DNA of 64,000 nt, from assembly GCF_900114475.1 (NCBI RefSeq), contig NZ_FOTE01000002.1, forward strand, positions 767,771 through 831,770, read 5' to 3'. The DNA comes from Paenibacillus sp. 1_12 (GTDB lineage: Bacteria; Bacillota; Bacilli; Paenibacillales; NBRC-103111). The notes beneath the pieces are model-generated. The model was not told the origin of the DNA. It ran no database searches and saw only the letters and a list, made by a program, of their open reading frames with translations. Made by a program: the position numbers and the translations under genes. Positions 17,008 through 24,695 of this stretch are shown here, piece by piece. Positions within the stretch are counted from its first letter, which is position 1. Every line of letters starts with the position of its first letter.

Positions 17008-17036
17008 TTGACATTTATAATTACGATTGATAGTAT
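17008..17036 (+). promoter_or_regulatory. Sigma-A promoter of module B and the nitroreductase
   Basis: TTGACA (17008-17013) and TAGTAT (17031-17036) are 17 bases apart. The predicted start is near 17043, about 128 bases before the nitroreductase ATG. Confidence 0.85.
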
Positions 17037-17042
17037 TAAATT

Positions 17043-17135
17043 ATTATTCACATGTGTTTACTGTGATTTTAATTTGATACACAGCAGTCGACCGTATTTT
17101 CGGAGACATCCTTTTTACAGGAGGTCTCTTTTTTT
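17043..17135 (+). ncRNA. Leader RNA with attenuator-like terminator (module B)
   Basis: The leader holds a CTGTG..CACAG pair, then CCG..CGG directly joined to the terminator stem GAGAC-a-TCCT / AGGA-g-GTCTC (17103-17128) and a run of nine T. The terminator lies 36 bases before the nitroreductase start. The promoter strength and the position of the terminator indicate premature stop of transcription as the basal state. Which signal relieves it is not visible. Confidence 0.65.
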
Positions 17136-17170
17136 ATTACATGGAATGAGAGAAAGGGCTGGGATCCAAT

Positions 17171-17794
17171 ATGACAGCAAATACGACTACCTATTTATTT
17201 ACAGAAAGCATTTTACCAGAAGTTGACGCTACCCGTAAGGCTGATTACCCGGTTTATCCTTTGTTTTTAAATCGCTGGTCCTCGCGTTCTTATGAAACTC
17301 GTAATGTGCCGGACGATGTGCTGTATACAATTCTGGAGGCTGCCCGTTGGGCTCCATCGTCGAGTAATTTGCAGCCATGGCGTTTTATTGTCGCCAGGAC
17401 ACCAGAGCAGCGGAAACGATTTGAGGAGTTTATCAGACCGAACAACAGACTTTGGACTGACTTTGCCCCGGTGCTTCTATTATTGGCCTCTGATAAGCTT
17501 CGAGCTGATGGAGAGCCGAATCGTTCGCATGCCTTTGATACTGGGGCTGCTTGGGCGTCTATTGCTTTGCAGGCACGAATACTGGGTCTGACGACGCGTG
17601 CTGTGGGTGGCTATGATAAAGACAAGGCCCGTGTTGTTTTGGATGTTCCGGATGAAATCGAACTGCATGCGGTGATTGCACTTGGCTATCCTGGAACGAA
17701 GGAAGCACTTCATGAGAGCTTTCAGGATAAAGAACAACCGAATGGCCGTAGGCCCTTGAGTGAAAGTATTGTAGATGGGAAGTTTAATCAATAA
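17171..17794 (+). CDS. Nitroreductase family protein
   Basis: This 207-residue FMN-dependent nitroreductase-like enzyme has the N-terminal RWSSRSYETRNVPDDVL FMN-phosphate-binding region, AARWAPSSSNLQPWRFIV, and a C-terminal VIALGYPG motif. Family members reduce nitro groups, quinones or related electrophiles with NAD(P)H. It starts at ATG 17171 after a GAGAAAGGG ribosome site. It stands divergent to an alpha/beta hydrolase with a similarly built leader, suggesting joint control. Confidence 0.9.
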   Translation: MTANTTTYLFTESILPEVDATRKADYPVYPLFLNRWSSRSYETRNVPDDVLYTILEAARWAPSSSNLQPWRFIVARTPEQRKRFEEFIRPNNRLWTDFAPVLLLLASDKLRADGEPNRSHAFDTGAAWASIALQARILGLTTRAVGGYDKDKARVVLDVPDEIELHAVIALGYPGTKEALHESFQDKEQPNGRRPLSESIVDGKFNQ

Positions 17795-17887
17795 TCAGAT
17801 GCAAAAAGCCTGGCCGTTCAACGAGTGCCATTGAAAAAAAGTATAATCCCCTCAATATATGAGGTTTTTAACTTCCGTATATTCAAC

Positions 17888-18006
17888 TTGACAGTAAAGG
17901 TATTCAATAGTATGTTTCCAAAAAAATATGAATCCAATTCTAATAGTTGTAATTAATTCTTCCGGACAACCGGAGACCTGGCTTCGAGCCAAGTCTCCTT
18001 TTTTTT
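17888..18006 (+). ncRNA. Orphan promoter-leader-terminator unit (module C)
   Basis: TTGACA (17888-17893) and TATGTT (17911-17916) with a 17-base spacer are followed by a possible leader reading frame starting at ATG 17928 (MNPILIVVINSS...). Then come CCGG-acaa-CCGG joined to the long hairpin GGAGAC-c-TGGC / GCCA-a-GTCTCC (17972-17998) and eight T. Built like modules A and B, it has no plus-strand gene behind it; the next thing downstream is a MITE-like repeat. It may be a free ~80-base RNA or the leader of a lost gene. Confidence 0.6.
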
Positions 18007-18175
18007 ATCACCTATTCATCAAAAATCTTAATGAGATGAGTTCAATCATGGGAAAACAATGCACGTAAAAAATCCATTTAAATATCTTTTTGTCCGGAAC
18101 CGGCCATCACGAAACTTCCTCGGCGAGGAGTCAAGGTCTGGAACTCTGTGCCCGTCTTGGTGAACTTTCGTTAGC
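18007..18175. other. Gene-free stretch between module C and repeat copy 2
   Basis: This stretch contains a short hairpin (TTCCTCG/CGAGGAG, around 18117-18130) but no convincing gene, promoter or terminator. The gene that module C once led may have been lost here. Confidence 0.3.
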
Positions 18176-18378
18176 CTATATAAAATGAACTAAACATTAT
18201 GCCAGCAAAGAGCCGCTGCGAAAGCAGACCCCTCTTCCAATCGCTGTTGCAGCCAGATTCTTTCGATTCTTAGCCTCATAGAGGTAAGAATCCGTCTGCA
18301 AAGGCGAACACTTCGTTTCTCCAGAAGGATCCGCTTTCTACGCTCGGTGTGTGTGTTTCTTTGGTTCATCTTATATAG
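18176..18378 (+). repeat. MITE-like repeat, copy 2 (complete, 203 bp)
   Basis: Left end CTATATAAAATGAACTAAA, right end TTTGGTTCATCTTATATAG. The same length and orientation as copy 1, with the same two internal hairpins; the second is strong: GATTCTTA-g-CCTC-ATA-GAGG-TAAGAATC. If TATA is counted as part of the ends, target preference for TA is possible, but I cannot fix the target duplication. It lies 34 bases downstream of the NUDIX gene. Confidence 0.78.
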
Positions 18379-18412
18379 TTTTTGAAAAACTGTTTGTATA
18401 ACACTTCAGGCA

Positions 18413-18901
18413 TTACAAGGAGGTGTAAACATCATACTTAATGTATTTATTATTCGTTTGGATAGGGTTCTCAACTTTACTTAACCCAGAGTTTGGTAAT
18501 GTGTTTGTGTATGTACGCAATATTTCCTGTGTTAAACTTATAACTTGTGAATCTTTAAGTACTTCATCAACGGGTCTAAACTGAACTTCTGAAATCTCTG
18601 AGCCATCAGCAAGTAAGTCACCAGATATCAATTCCATCTCAAAGATGAAATATATACCTAGCTCCAATCCGTTTTGAAGCTCTTTAGTTCCCGTTCTAAC
18701 ACCAACAAGCCTTTTAGGTCGAGCTACAATCCCTGATTCTTCTTTTACTTCCCTTATTGCTGCTTCTTCAAATGTTTCCCCTTCTTCAACAAATCCTCCT
18801 GGTATCATCCAGTAATCCTTATTTGCACCATATGCAATCTTCACAAGCAACACTTTGTTGTCTTTAACGATTAATCCCCCAGCAGAACAAGCAACTCTCA
18901 T
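18413..18901 (-). CDS. NUDIX hydrolase
   Basis: This 162-residue protein has a complete Nudix box (residues about 36-58, G-x5-E-x7-RE-V-x-EE-x-G). It hydrolyses a nucleoside diphosphate linked to some moiety X; ADP-ribose or (d)NTPs are common substrates of this subgroup. I start it at ATG 18901, because GGGAG lies 8 bases upstream; ATGs at 18907 and 18916 are too close to or inside the ribosome site. The tail after residue ~135 is not conserved-looking and ends next to repeat copy 2. Confidence 0.88.
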   Translation of the reverse strand: MRVACSAGGLIVKDNKVLLVKIAYGANKDYWMIPGGFVEEGETFEEAAIREVKEESGIVARPKRLVGVRTGTKELQNGLELGIYFIFEMELISGDLLADGSEISEVQFRPVDEVLKDSQVISLTQEILRTYTNTLPNSGLSKVENPIQTNNKYIKYDVYTSL

Positions 18902-18974
18902 ATACATCACTCCCATTCCATTTAATGGTATAATACCACGAAAGTTTTATTCATATTAAATATTGATATTCTAT

Positions 18975-19080
18975 CTATATAAGATGAACTAAACATCATG
19001 CCAGCAAAGAGGCGCTGCGAAAGCAGACCCCTCTTCCAATCGCTGTTGCAGCCAGATTCTTTCGATTCTTAGCCTCATAG
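18975..19080 (+). repeat. MITE-like repeat, copy 3 (left half only)
   Basis: It matches the first 106 bases of the 203-bp element, with left end CTATATAAGATGAACTAAA and hairpin 19007-19035, then stops abruptly at CCTCATAG. The right half and right end are missing. Confidence 0.7.
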
Positions 19081-19164
19081 CTTGGCGCGAAATGACGATC
19101 TCAGGCGATTGCGCGTGCAAGAGAAATGAAGCTATTGGATTAAGTAGGATAGATAGATGATAAG

Positions 19165-19210
19165 CCAACAAATGGGACGGAAAGATGCCCCATTGTTGGT
19201 TTATTTTTTT
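19165..19210 (+). terminator. Terminator without an obvious upstream gene
   Basis: CCAACAA-ATGGG pairs with CCCCATTGTTGG and is followed by TTTATTTTTTT. There is no plus-strand gene between the NUDIX gene (minus) and this site. It may end a lost gene or protect the next promoter from read-through. Confidence 0.6.
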
Positions 19211-19217
19211 GCGAGAA

Positions 19218-19262
19218 ACTAACTTTCGTTAGTGTTCATAATTGTCAAGTAGGATATATACT
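19218..19262 (+). promoter_or_regulatory. Putative operator and promoter of the split phosphotransferase operon
   Basis: A perfect dyad ACTAAC-tttc-GTTAGT (19218-19233) lies just before TTCATA (19235-19240) and TATACT (19257-19262), a weak-to-moderate promoter with a 16-base spacer. The dyad looks like a TetR-type operator. The related B. subtilis yvk locus has a TetR-type gene, but none is present here. Confidence 0.5.
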
Positions 19263-19331
19263 TAATGCACTTTAAATTACTTTTATTAAGAAATTGTAAA
19301 TATAAATTGAAAGGGGGTATCTTCATCTCTA

Positions 19332-20237
19332 ATGTATACGGTGACGCTTAACATGGCTGGCCATGAACATATTCAAACAGTTGGATCGAAAGCGCTGCAG
19401 CTTGCAAAATTGACAGGACAAAGCGTTAAAGTCCCAGGTGGTTTCGTTATTACCTCGAATGCGTTGGAACGTTTTCTGGAAGCAAACGATCTGCGAACCC
19501 CCGAGCTCATAGGGGATTTTGAAAGTAAGCTAATCGAAGCACGGCTGCCAGAGGATGTTTATGACGAAGTAGCAGCATCCTTCGAGTCCATGCGTGGCCA
19601 GTCTGCGAGTGGGATGATGGCTGTGGCGGTGCGTTCCTCGTCCTCGGCGGAGGATCTGGAGGAGGCCTCATTTGCGGGGCAGTACGAGACGATTTTAAAT
19701 GTAACTGACCTGACGCACTTGCTGAATAGCCTGAAACGTTGCTGGGCCTCTCTCTTTTCAGCAAGGGTTCGGGATTACGCGCAGCAAAAAAATGTGAGTT
19801 CCGATATGGGCAGCTTTCCTATGGGCGTATTGGTGCAGCAGATGGTGCAAGCGGACGTATCGGGCGTAATTTTCAGCTTGAATCCTGTGACGCACAATGA
19901 AGACGAGATCATCATTAATGCAAGCTACGGCTTGGGCGAGGCGATCGTTTCCGGTCTGGTCACACCCGATTCTTATGTCATAGGCAAAACCGACGGGCAC
20001 ATAGAAAAAGAGTTGGGATTGAAGGAAGTTAAAATCGTAGCAGCCGACAAAGGGACGGTGGAACTCACAACAACGGAAGAGGAGCAAAATCGCTTCTGTC
20101 TATCCGACGAACATGTCGCCGAGTTGGCGGAGCAGACACGTAAAATTGAAGTTTTCTACGGGATGCCCGTTGACATTGAGTTTGCTATAAAAGACGGACA
20201 TATTTACATTTTACAGGCAAGACCGGTTACTACGTAA
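19332..20237 (+). CDS. Rifampin phosphotransferase/PEP synthase-like, ATP-binding subunit
   Basis: This 301-residue protein corresponds to the N-terminal ATP-grasp-type (PEP/pyruvate-binding) domain of PEP synthase and rifampin phosphotransferase. It has the VGSKALQLAKL start, AVRSSSSAEDLEEASFAGQYET nucleotide-binding loop, GVIFSLNPVT and the end DIEFAIKDGHIYILQARPV. The Rph family is normally one chain of about 870 residues. Here the chain ends right after this domain, and the next gene carries the rest. AAAGGGGG is 14 bases before the ATG, rather far. It probably works with the next protein to move a phosphate from ATP to a small molecule. Confidence 0.85.
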   Translation: MYTVTLNMAGHEHIQTVGSKALQLAKLTGQSVKVPGGFVITSNALERFLEANDLRTPELIGDFESKLIEARLPEDVYDEVAASFESMRGQSASGMMAVAVRSSSSAEDLEEASFAGQYETILNVTDLTHLLNSLKRCWASLFSARVRDYAQQKNVSSDMGSFPMGVLVQQMVQADVSGVIFSLNPVTHNEDEIIINASYGLGEAIVSGLVTPDSYVIGKTDGHIEKELGLKEVKIVAADKGTVELTTTEEEQNRFCLSDEHVAELAEQTRKIEVFYGMPVDIEFAIKDGHIYILQARPVTT

Positions 20238-20283
20238 CTATAGTCTGGCAAAAACACACCTAAACTGGAGGGCAAGCTACAAT

Positions 20284-21912
20284 ATGGCTATTACAGAAAC
20301 GTTTCGAAGTGATCTTATGCTACATGAGGAAGATATCAAACAGGGGTTTTGGGTCCAGGACGACGTTCACCTGTCGCATGCGCTGACGCCGTTGTTCGCC
20401 TCATTTATGGTTCCGGCGGTGACGGAAGGCACAAAGGTGGCTTTCGAAAATCTGAAGATGCCTTTGTCCCAATTTCGTTATAAACTGGCAGATGGTCGAA
20501 TTTATCAGTATACCGTTCCATATCCAGGCGACCTGCAGGAGCGATTGGAGGAGCATAAGAAAACCATTGGGGCGATCCTTCCACTGTTGAATCAGCACCT
20601 GAGAAACTATGTGGATCAAGAGTTTTTGCCGTTCTACCGGAGTCTGGACGAAGACAGCAAGCGTGCTTTAACAGTTGGGGAAGCGAAAGAGAAACTGCTT
20701 GGATTGTTCGATTTCTACCGCAGGGCCTGGCAACTGCACTTTGAGATTATCCTTCCGCGTACCGCCTTTATAGCCTTGGAGCAAATGTACGGCCAACTAA
20801 CGGGAAGAGCAGATTCAGCAGTCGTATACGATATGCTAGCGGGGGTCATGAACAAATCGCTCGAAACCGACAGAGAGCTGTGGAAGCTATCAGATTGGGC
20901 TAAGCAGTCTCCGGTACTGGTGGCCGCTTTTGCCGAGGAAGCGACAGAAATGGGCTACAAGGTGCGTATCGAACAAACTGAGGAAGGCCTCGCACTGCTG
21001 AAACGCCTTCAGGATGTTTTGGAGATATATGGGCAACGCTCAACCAATTCTCACGAGTTTAACGATGAAATTTGGGCCGAGAACCCGGAATACGCGCTGC
21101 GCATTATCGCAAGGTACATCAAGAAGGATTATGACTTCGACCTTGAATTTGCGGAGACCGTGCGGCAGAGAGAAGCCAAGGCGGAGGAAGTGATCGCAGG
21201 CCTCCCGGAAATGGAATTGAAGCAGACCTTCGTTATGATGTATCAATGGGCTTTGGATAGTTGGGGACTGGATGAGGACCATCATTTCTACATCGATGCC
21301 ATGCTTCCTGCTAAATCACGGCTATTTTTGTTGAATGTAGGCAGGTTACTGGTGGACCAGGGGGTCATGGAAGACAAAGGTGATATTTTCTTCCTCTATC
21401 TCGATGAGCTCTTGGCTATGCTGTCCAATCCGACACCGCTGCATGCTCAGATTGGACAAAGAAAAGCGGAATATGAAGAGAACAAACTGAAGCAGCCGAC
21501 ACCTTTCTACGGGACACCGCCCGAAGCGCCGATGGATCCGGCTCTGGAGCGAATCTTCGGCGGAAAGCCGCCCGAAATTCAGGAGCAGACGTTTACCGGT
21601 TATGCTGCTTCCCAAGGATCCTATACAGGTACGGTTAAAGTAGTCCGCGTTCCGGAGGACTTTTCCAAGGTTCAGCAGGGAGATGTACTGGTCTGCAAGA
21701 CGACGACCCCACCATGGACGGTGCTGTTCTCCATTGTGGGAGCAATTGTGACTGATGCTGGCGGAATTTTATCTCATGCGGGTACGGTGGCCAGGGAATA
21801 TAAGCTTCCGGCCGTTGTGGGCTCGAAGGTTGCGACGTCTCTGCTGAAGGATGACGACATAGTTACGGTGGACGGTACCAAGGGAGTGGTCCATTTTGGA
21901 CAGCAGTCCTAG
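20284..21912 (+). CDS. Rifampin phosphotransferase-like, substrate-binding and swivelling His-domain subunit
   Basis: This 542-residue protein corresponds to the middle (substrate) and C-terminal (swivelling) parts of Rph-like enzymes. The last ~95 residues carry TTTPPWTVLFSIVGAIVTD and GGILSHAGTVAREY, with the phosphate-carrying His near residue 498. There is no C-terminal PEP-binding barrel, so it is not a true PEP synthase. It has its own ribosome site (GGAGGG) and ATG 46 bases after the ATP-binding protein, so it is a split, not a simple frameshift. Its stop overlaps the efflux gene by 17 bases. The phosphorylated substrate may be an antibiotic or another natural product. Confidence 0.85.
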   Translation: MAITETFRSDLMLHEEDIKQGFWVQDDVHLSHALTPLFASFMVPAVTEGTKVAFENLKMPLSQFRYKLADGRIYQYTVPYPGDLQERLEEHKKTIGAILPLLNQHLRNYVDQEFLPFYRSLDEDSKRALTVGEAKEKLLGLFDFYRRAWQLHFEIILPRTAFIALEQMYGQLTGRADSAVVYDMLAGVMNKSLETDRELWKLSDWAKQSPVLVAAFAEEATEMGYKVRIEQTEEGLALLKRLQDVLEIYGQRSTNSHEFNDEIWAENPEYALRIIARYIKKDYDFDLEFAETVRQREAKAEEVIAGLPEMELKQTFVMMYQWALDSWGLDEDHHFYIDAMLPAKSRLFLLNVGRLLVDQGVMEDKGDIFFLYLDELLAMLSNPTPLHAQIGQRKAEYEENKLKQPTPFYGTPPEAPMDPALERIFGGKPPEIQEQTFTGYAASQGSYTGTVKVVRVPEDFSKVQQGDVLVCKTTTPPWTVLFSIVGAIVTDAGGILSHAGTVAREYKLPAVVGSKVATSLLKDDDIVTVDGTKGVVHFGQQS

Positions 21913-23224
21913 TTATCGGCTCAGCCTGCTGTCCATCTTGACGGGAACGTTTCTAGTTCCCGTCAATTCCACAATGATCGCTGTGGGGCTGCCGACGATA
22001 GCTGGCGCGCTGGACGTCAGTCTGGCGCAAGCCTCGTGGGTAATTACGATTTACCTCATCGTCATGGCAGCTATTCAGCCCATTGCAGGTAAAATGGGCG
22101 ATTTGTACGGCAAGCGGACAATGTTTCTGCTGGGCATGATGCTCTTTCTTATCGCTTCAGCGGCATGCATGTTTTCCTTCAGTCTGCTGTGGCTTATCAT
22201 GTTCCGGGCGGTACAGGCGCTTGGTGGTGCAATAGCAACTCCGAACGCAACCGCCTTGATACGCGACGTCGTTCCCAAAGAAAGGCTGGGTAAGGCGTTC
22301 GGAACGTTCGGCCTGTTGATGGGCCTCGGGGCCGCGATTGGGCCACTGGTCGGTTCCATACTGATCGGTGGAATAGGATGGACATCGATATTTTGGATCA
22401 ACATCCCGTTCGCCCTCCTTAGCCTCGTGATGGCTTGGGTTTATCTTCCACGCACACTCCCAAGGAGCGGCGATGCGACCCTTGATATATTGGGGGCGGT
22501 TTATATGGCTGCTGGCTTTACCTTGCTGACCCTGATTGTGACACATCGCGAGTTTTTCAGCGCGTGGACCGCTGCCGAACTGGCGCTCATCACGATGCTT
22601 TTCATTCATCGGGAAAGGCGTTTCAAGGCGCCCTTGATCCAATTTTCACTCTTCAGGAACCGAATGTTCAGCAGCGCAAATATAGCTATCCTGTTAAGTA
22701 ACGCGATCATGTACAGCACTATTCTGGTTGTACCCGTACTGCTACAGACGGTCTATCATTATTCCGTGCAGACGGTGGGGATGCTGCTGTTTGTATTCTC
22801 CCTGTCCATGTCTGCCTGTTCCTGGATCGGCGGATCGCTGACTGAGCGGCTCGGAAAAAGGCTTCTCGTGCTGCTGTCCTTTGCGGTCTCAGCGACAGCT
22901 CTGCTTGGTTACTTAGGCATTTACGTCTACCCGAATATCTCTTATATAGCGGCCGTTTTACTGGTCGGCGGGATCGGTTCGGGTATCGGTACGCCGTCCA
23001 TGCAGGCCGCTTCGCTGCAAGCGGTATCGAAGGATATGTCGGGCCTTGCCGCGGGCATCTTTTCCACTTCCCGCTATATCGGCGGCATGGCGGCTTCCGT
23101 GATGGTCAGCGTGATGCTCGATTTTCATGTGCTGTTTTACTGCCTGCTTATTGTGGCTGCGGTGGGTCTGCCTCTGTCTGGTGGCCTGACGGAACGGACT
23201 GGCAGCTCGGCGAAGGCCGATTAG
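21896..23224 (+). CDS. MFS efflux transporter (DHA2-like)
   Basis: This 442-residue major-facilitator drug/proton antiporter has the motif-A loop GKMGDLYGKRTMF, an RAVQALGGAIATPNATALI helix and GLLMGLGAAIGPLVG (motif C-like). Between 12 and 14 spans are expected. It starts inside the end of the previous gene (17-base overlap), so it is translated together with the split phosphotransferase. B. subtilis has a similar set (yvkC phosphotransferase, yvkB TetR, yvkA MFS), which supports a joint job in modifying and exporting a toxic compound. Confidence 0.88.
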   Translation: MDSSPSYRLSLLSILTGTFLVPVNSTMIAVGLPTIAGALDVSLAQASWVITIYLIVMAAIQPIAGKMGDLYGKRTMFLLGMMLFLIASAACMFSFSLLWLIMFRAVQALGGAIATPNATALIRDVVPKERLGKAFGTFGLLMGLGAAIGPLVGSILIGGIGWTSIFWINIPFALLSLVMAWVYLPRTLPRSGDATLDILGAVYMAAGFTLLTLIVTHREFFSAWTAAELALITMLFIHRERRFKAPLIQFSLFRNRMFSSANIAILLSNAIMYSTILVVPVLLQTVYHYSVQTVGMLLFVFSLSMSACSWIGGSLTERLGKRLLVLLSFAVSATALLGYLGIYVYPNISYIAAVLLVGGIGSGIGTPSMQAASLQAVSKDMSGLAAGIFSTSRYIGGMAASVMVSVMLDFHVLFYCLLIVAAVGLPLSGGLTERTGSSAKAD

Positions 23225-23647
23225 GAATGGCCAATAGCCGGCTGAGAACCATTCAAATTGTTTGCTACCACTTCGTATTACCTCCTTGTGAAATAAAAAA
23301 AGAACTGACGTAATAAGCGTAGCTCTTCATACCCACGCTTTTTTTTGTTTGAACGCAAAAAAAATCAGACCTATAGTACGGGATTTGAACAGATTCACAT
23401 TACCCGCTTTGCCTGCTGCTGCATGTTGATTACGCGTCTGCATCAATATGCGAATTATCTAAGTATTTCAAAGCTCCGAAACTAATAACCACAGCATCAG
23501 CTTGTCTTACAAATGGTATATATTTCGCAGCCTTTGCACTGCATTCTAATTTCATAAGAACAGTAATACAATGATTTTGATATTCCATAAAAATATCAAA
23601 AAGATCTTATATGTTGGTATTTATCATTAAAAAAGGAGGTGATTATT
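23225..23647. other. Gene-poor stretch after the efflux operon
   Basis: Beyond the terminator at 23315-23346 I see only a 52-codon open frame on the minus strand (23588-23430) without a ribosome site. It may be a gene fragment or chance. No promoter was fixed for the small gene at 23648. Confidence 0.3.
23315..23346 (+). terminator. Terminator of the split phosphotransferase/MFS operon
   Basis: AAGCGT and ACGCTT form a 6-bp stem with a 14-base loop and are followed by eight T. It lies about 90 bases after the MFS stop. Confidence 0.6.
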
Positions 23648-23803
23648 GTGTCAAATGAACATGACAAGCCCATATATTATGACGGGAGTGATCTCCATAA
23701 ACTACCAAAAGGAGACCCTAGTCATGATAAAATTGTATTTCTACCCATTGCTCAATCGGACCTGATTCAGTTCCCCGTATTTCCGTATGAACTTGAAAAG
23801 TAA
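23648..23803 (+). CDS. Small hypothetical protein (51 aa)
   Basis: A 51-residue soluble, acidic, Asp/His-rich protein (MSNEHDKPIYYDGSDLHK...) starts at GTG 23648 with a very strong AAGGAGGTG ribosome site 8 bases upstream. The ribosome site and non-random composition support a real gene. I do not recognise a family. It ends 64 bases before the small membrane protein gene and may be cotranscribed with it. Confidence 0.6.
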   Translation: MSNEHDKPIYYDGSDLHKLPKGDPSHDKIVFLPIAQSDLIQFPVFPYELEK

Positions 23804-23867
23804 TGTACAAATTTTTCTCATTCATGATATTGCAGGTTAAGAATAGTCATTTTGAGGAGGTACGTCA

Positions 23868-24275
23868 ATGGGAGCTACACTTATTAAAATCGCATCCATT
23901 TATTTTGTTGTAGGTGTCTGTTTCGGCATGTTTATGTCGATTACTCACAAATTTGAATTCGCTTCGGTTCATGCTCATATCAATCTTGTTGGTTGGGTTT
24001 CGCTTGCATTAGCTGGTTTGGTCTATAGTGTTTTTCCAAAAGCAGCGGACTCCCGATTAGGTAAATTTCATTTTTGGCTACATAATATCGGACTTCCTAT
24101 CATGATGATCAGCTTATTTCTTTTAGTTAGCGGTGTTCCTAATACTGAACCTATAGTTGCCGTTGGGGGTACTGTAACCGCTATTGCTGTCGTATTATTT
24201 ATGCTTAACGTTATCCTTAATGTCCATGCAACTAAAGAACAAGCGATTATTCATAATAAAACTACCTCTTTGTAA
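23868..24275 (+). CDS. Small membrane protein related to heme-copper oxidase subunit I
   Basis: This 135-residue protein has four hydrophobic segments, with His residues in HKFEFASVHAHINLVGWVSLAL and FHFWLHNIGLP. This resembles a single section of cytochrome oxidase subunit I (the cbb3/NorB-like HAHxxxxGW helix) and is known from short stand-alone 'cytochrome-c oxidase-like' proteins in Bacillales. It is far too short to be a full oxidase. It may bind heme; its function is not established. GAGGAGG precedes the ATG. Confidence 0.75.
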   Translation: MGATLIKIASIYFVVGVCFGMFMSITHKFEFASVHAHINLVGWVSLALAGLVYSVFPKAADSRLGKFHFWLHNIGLPIMMISLFLLVSGVPNTEPIVAVGGTVTAIAVVLFMLNVILNVHATKEQAIIHNKTTSL

Positions 24276-24325
24276 TCATCGGACACCTCATCTTGATCTT
24301 CATCATGCTTTAGCCTATACGGGAT

Positions 24326-24372
24326 AAAAAAGTCGGATACTCAACCTAAGGGTAGGAGTCGTCGGCTTTTTT
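24326..24372. terminator. Terminator after the small membrane protein
   Basis: AAGTCGGA...ACTCaACC pairs with GGGTaGGAGT...GTCGGCTT, flanked by A-run and T-run, so it can work in both directions. It lies about 50 bases after the stop. Confidence 0.7.
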
Positions 24373-24381
24373 GCTGTGATG

Positions 24382-24448
24382 CTGCAGGCGAACACTTCGT
24401 TTCTCCAGAAAGGTCCGCTTTCTCCGCTCGGGCTGTGTATTTCTTTTG
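24382..24448 (+). repeat. MITE-like repeat, copy 4 (right-half fragment)
   Basis: It matches the right part of the 203-bp element (CTGCAGGCGAACACTTCG to TTTCTTTTGGATCC), but the terminal inverted repeat has decayed and the left half is missing. The remainder up to the sensor gene (24449-24695) is AT-rich and should contain the promoter of that gene, which I could not fix. Confidence 0.6.
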
Positions 24449-24695
24449 GATCCCTCGAATAAATGAACCCGGAAGTATTTCCATATCCTATTTTAAAGGG
24501 TGCTCTTCACTGACTTATTGGTTTACATTGATCAAACCGGATTCCATACGTTAAAATAACAATACAATTTCTTCTGTATGGTGGATGAGATAACTTGGTT
24601 TAAGTTTTGTTAAGCGATTTTTATGTGATGATTGATAGAATAGAGGCCAAAGGCACGGAAAAACTGTCTACAACAATAGGAAAGGGGTTTCTTCG

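Noticed and set aside
17008..17226. A 72-codon plus-strand frame across leader module B, overlapping the nitroreductase start
   Set aside because: It starts in the -35 box, covers the terminator and lacks a ribosome site. It is a by-product of the leader; only a shorter leader peptide would be possible.
18989..19171. A 60-codon minus-strand frame
   Set aside because: It lies mostly inside repeat copy 3, with no ribosome site and no protein likeness.
20237..20284. A frameshift or sequencing error separating the two phosphotransferase parts
   Set aside because: The gap holds a stop, a 46-base spacer and a good GGAGG site before a new ATG at the expected domain border, so separate genes are more likely.
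23430..23588. A 52-codon minus-strand frame with protein-like composition
   Set aside because: No ribosome site, no recognised family and chance frames of this length are common. It could be a fragment, but I cannot support it.
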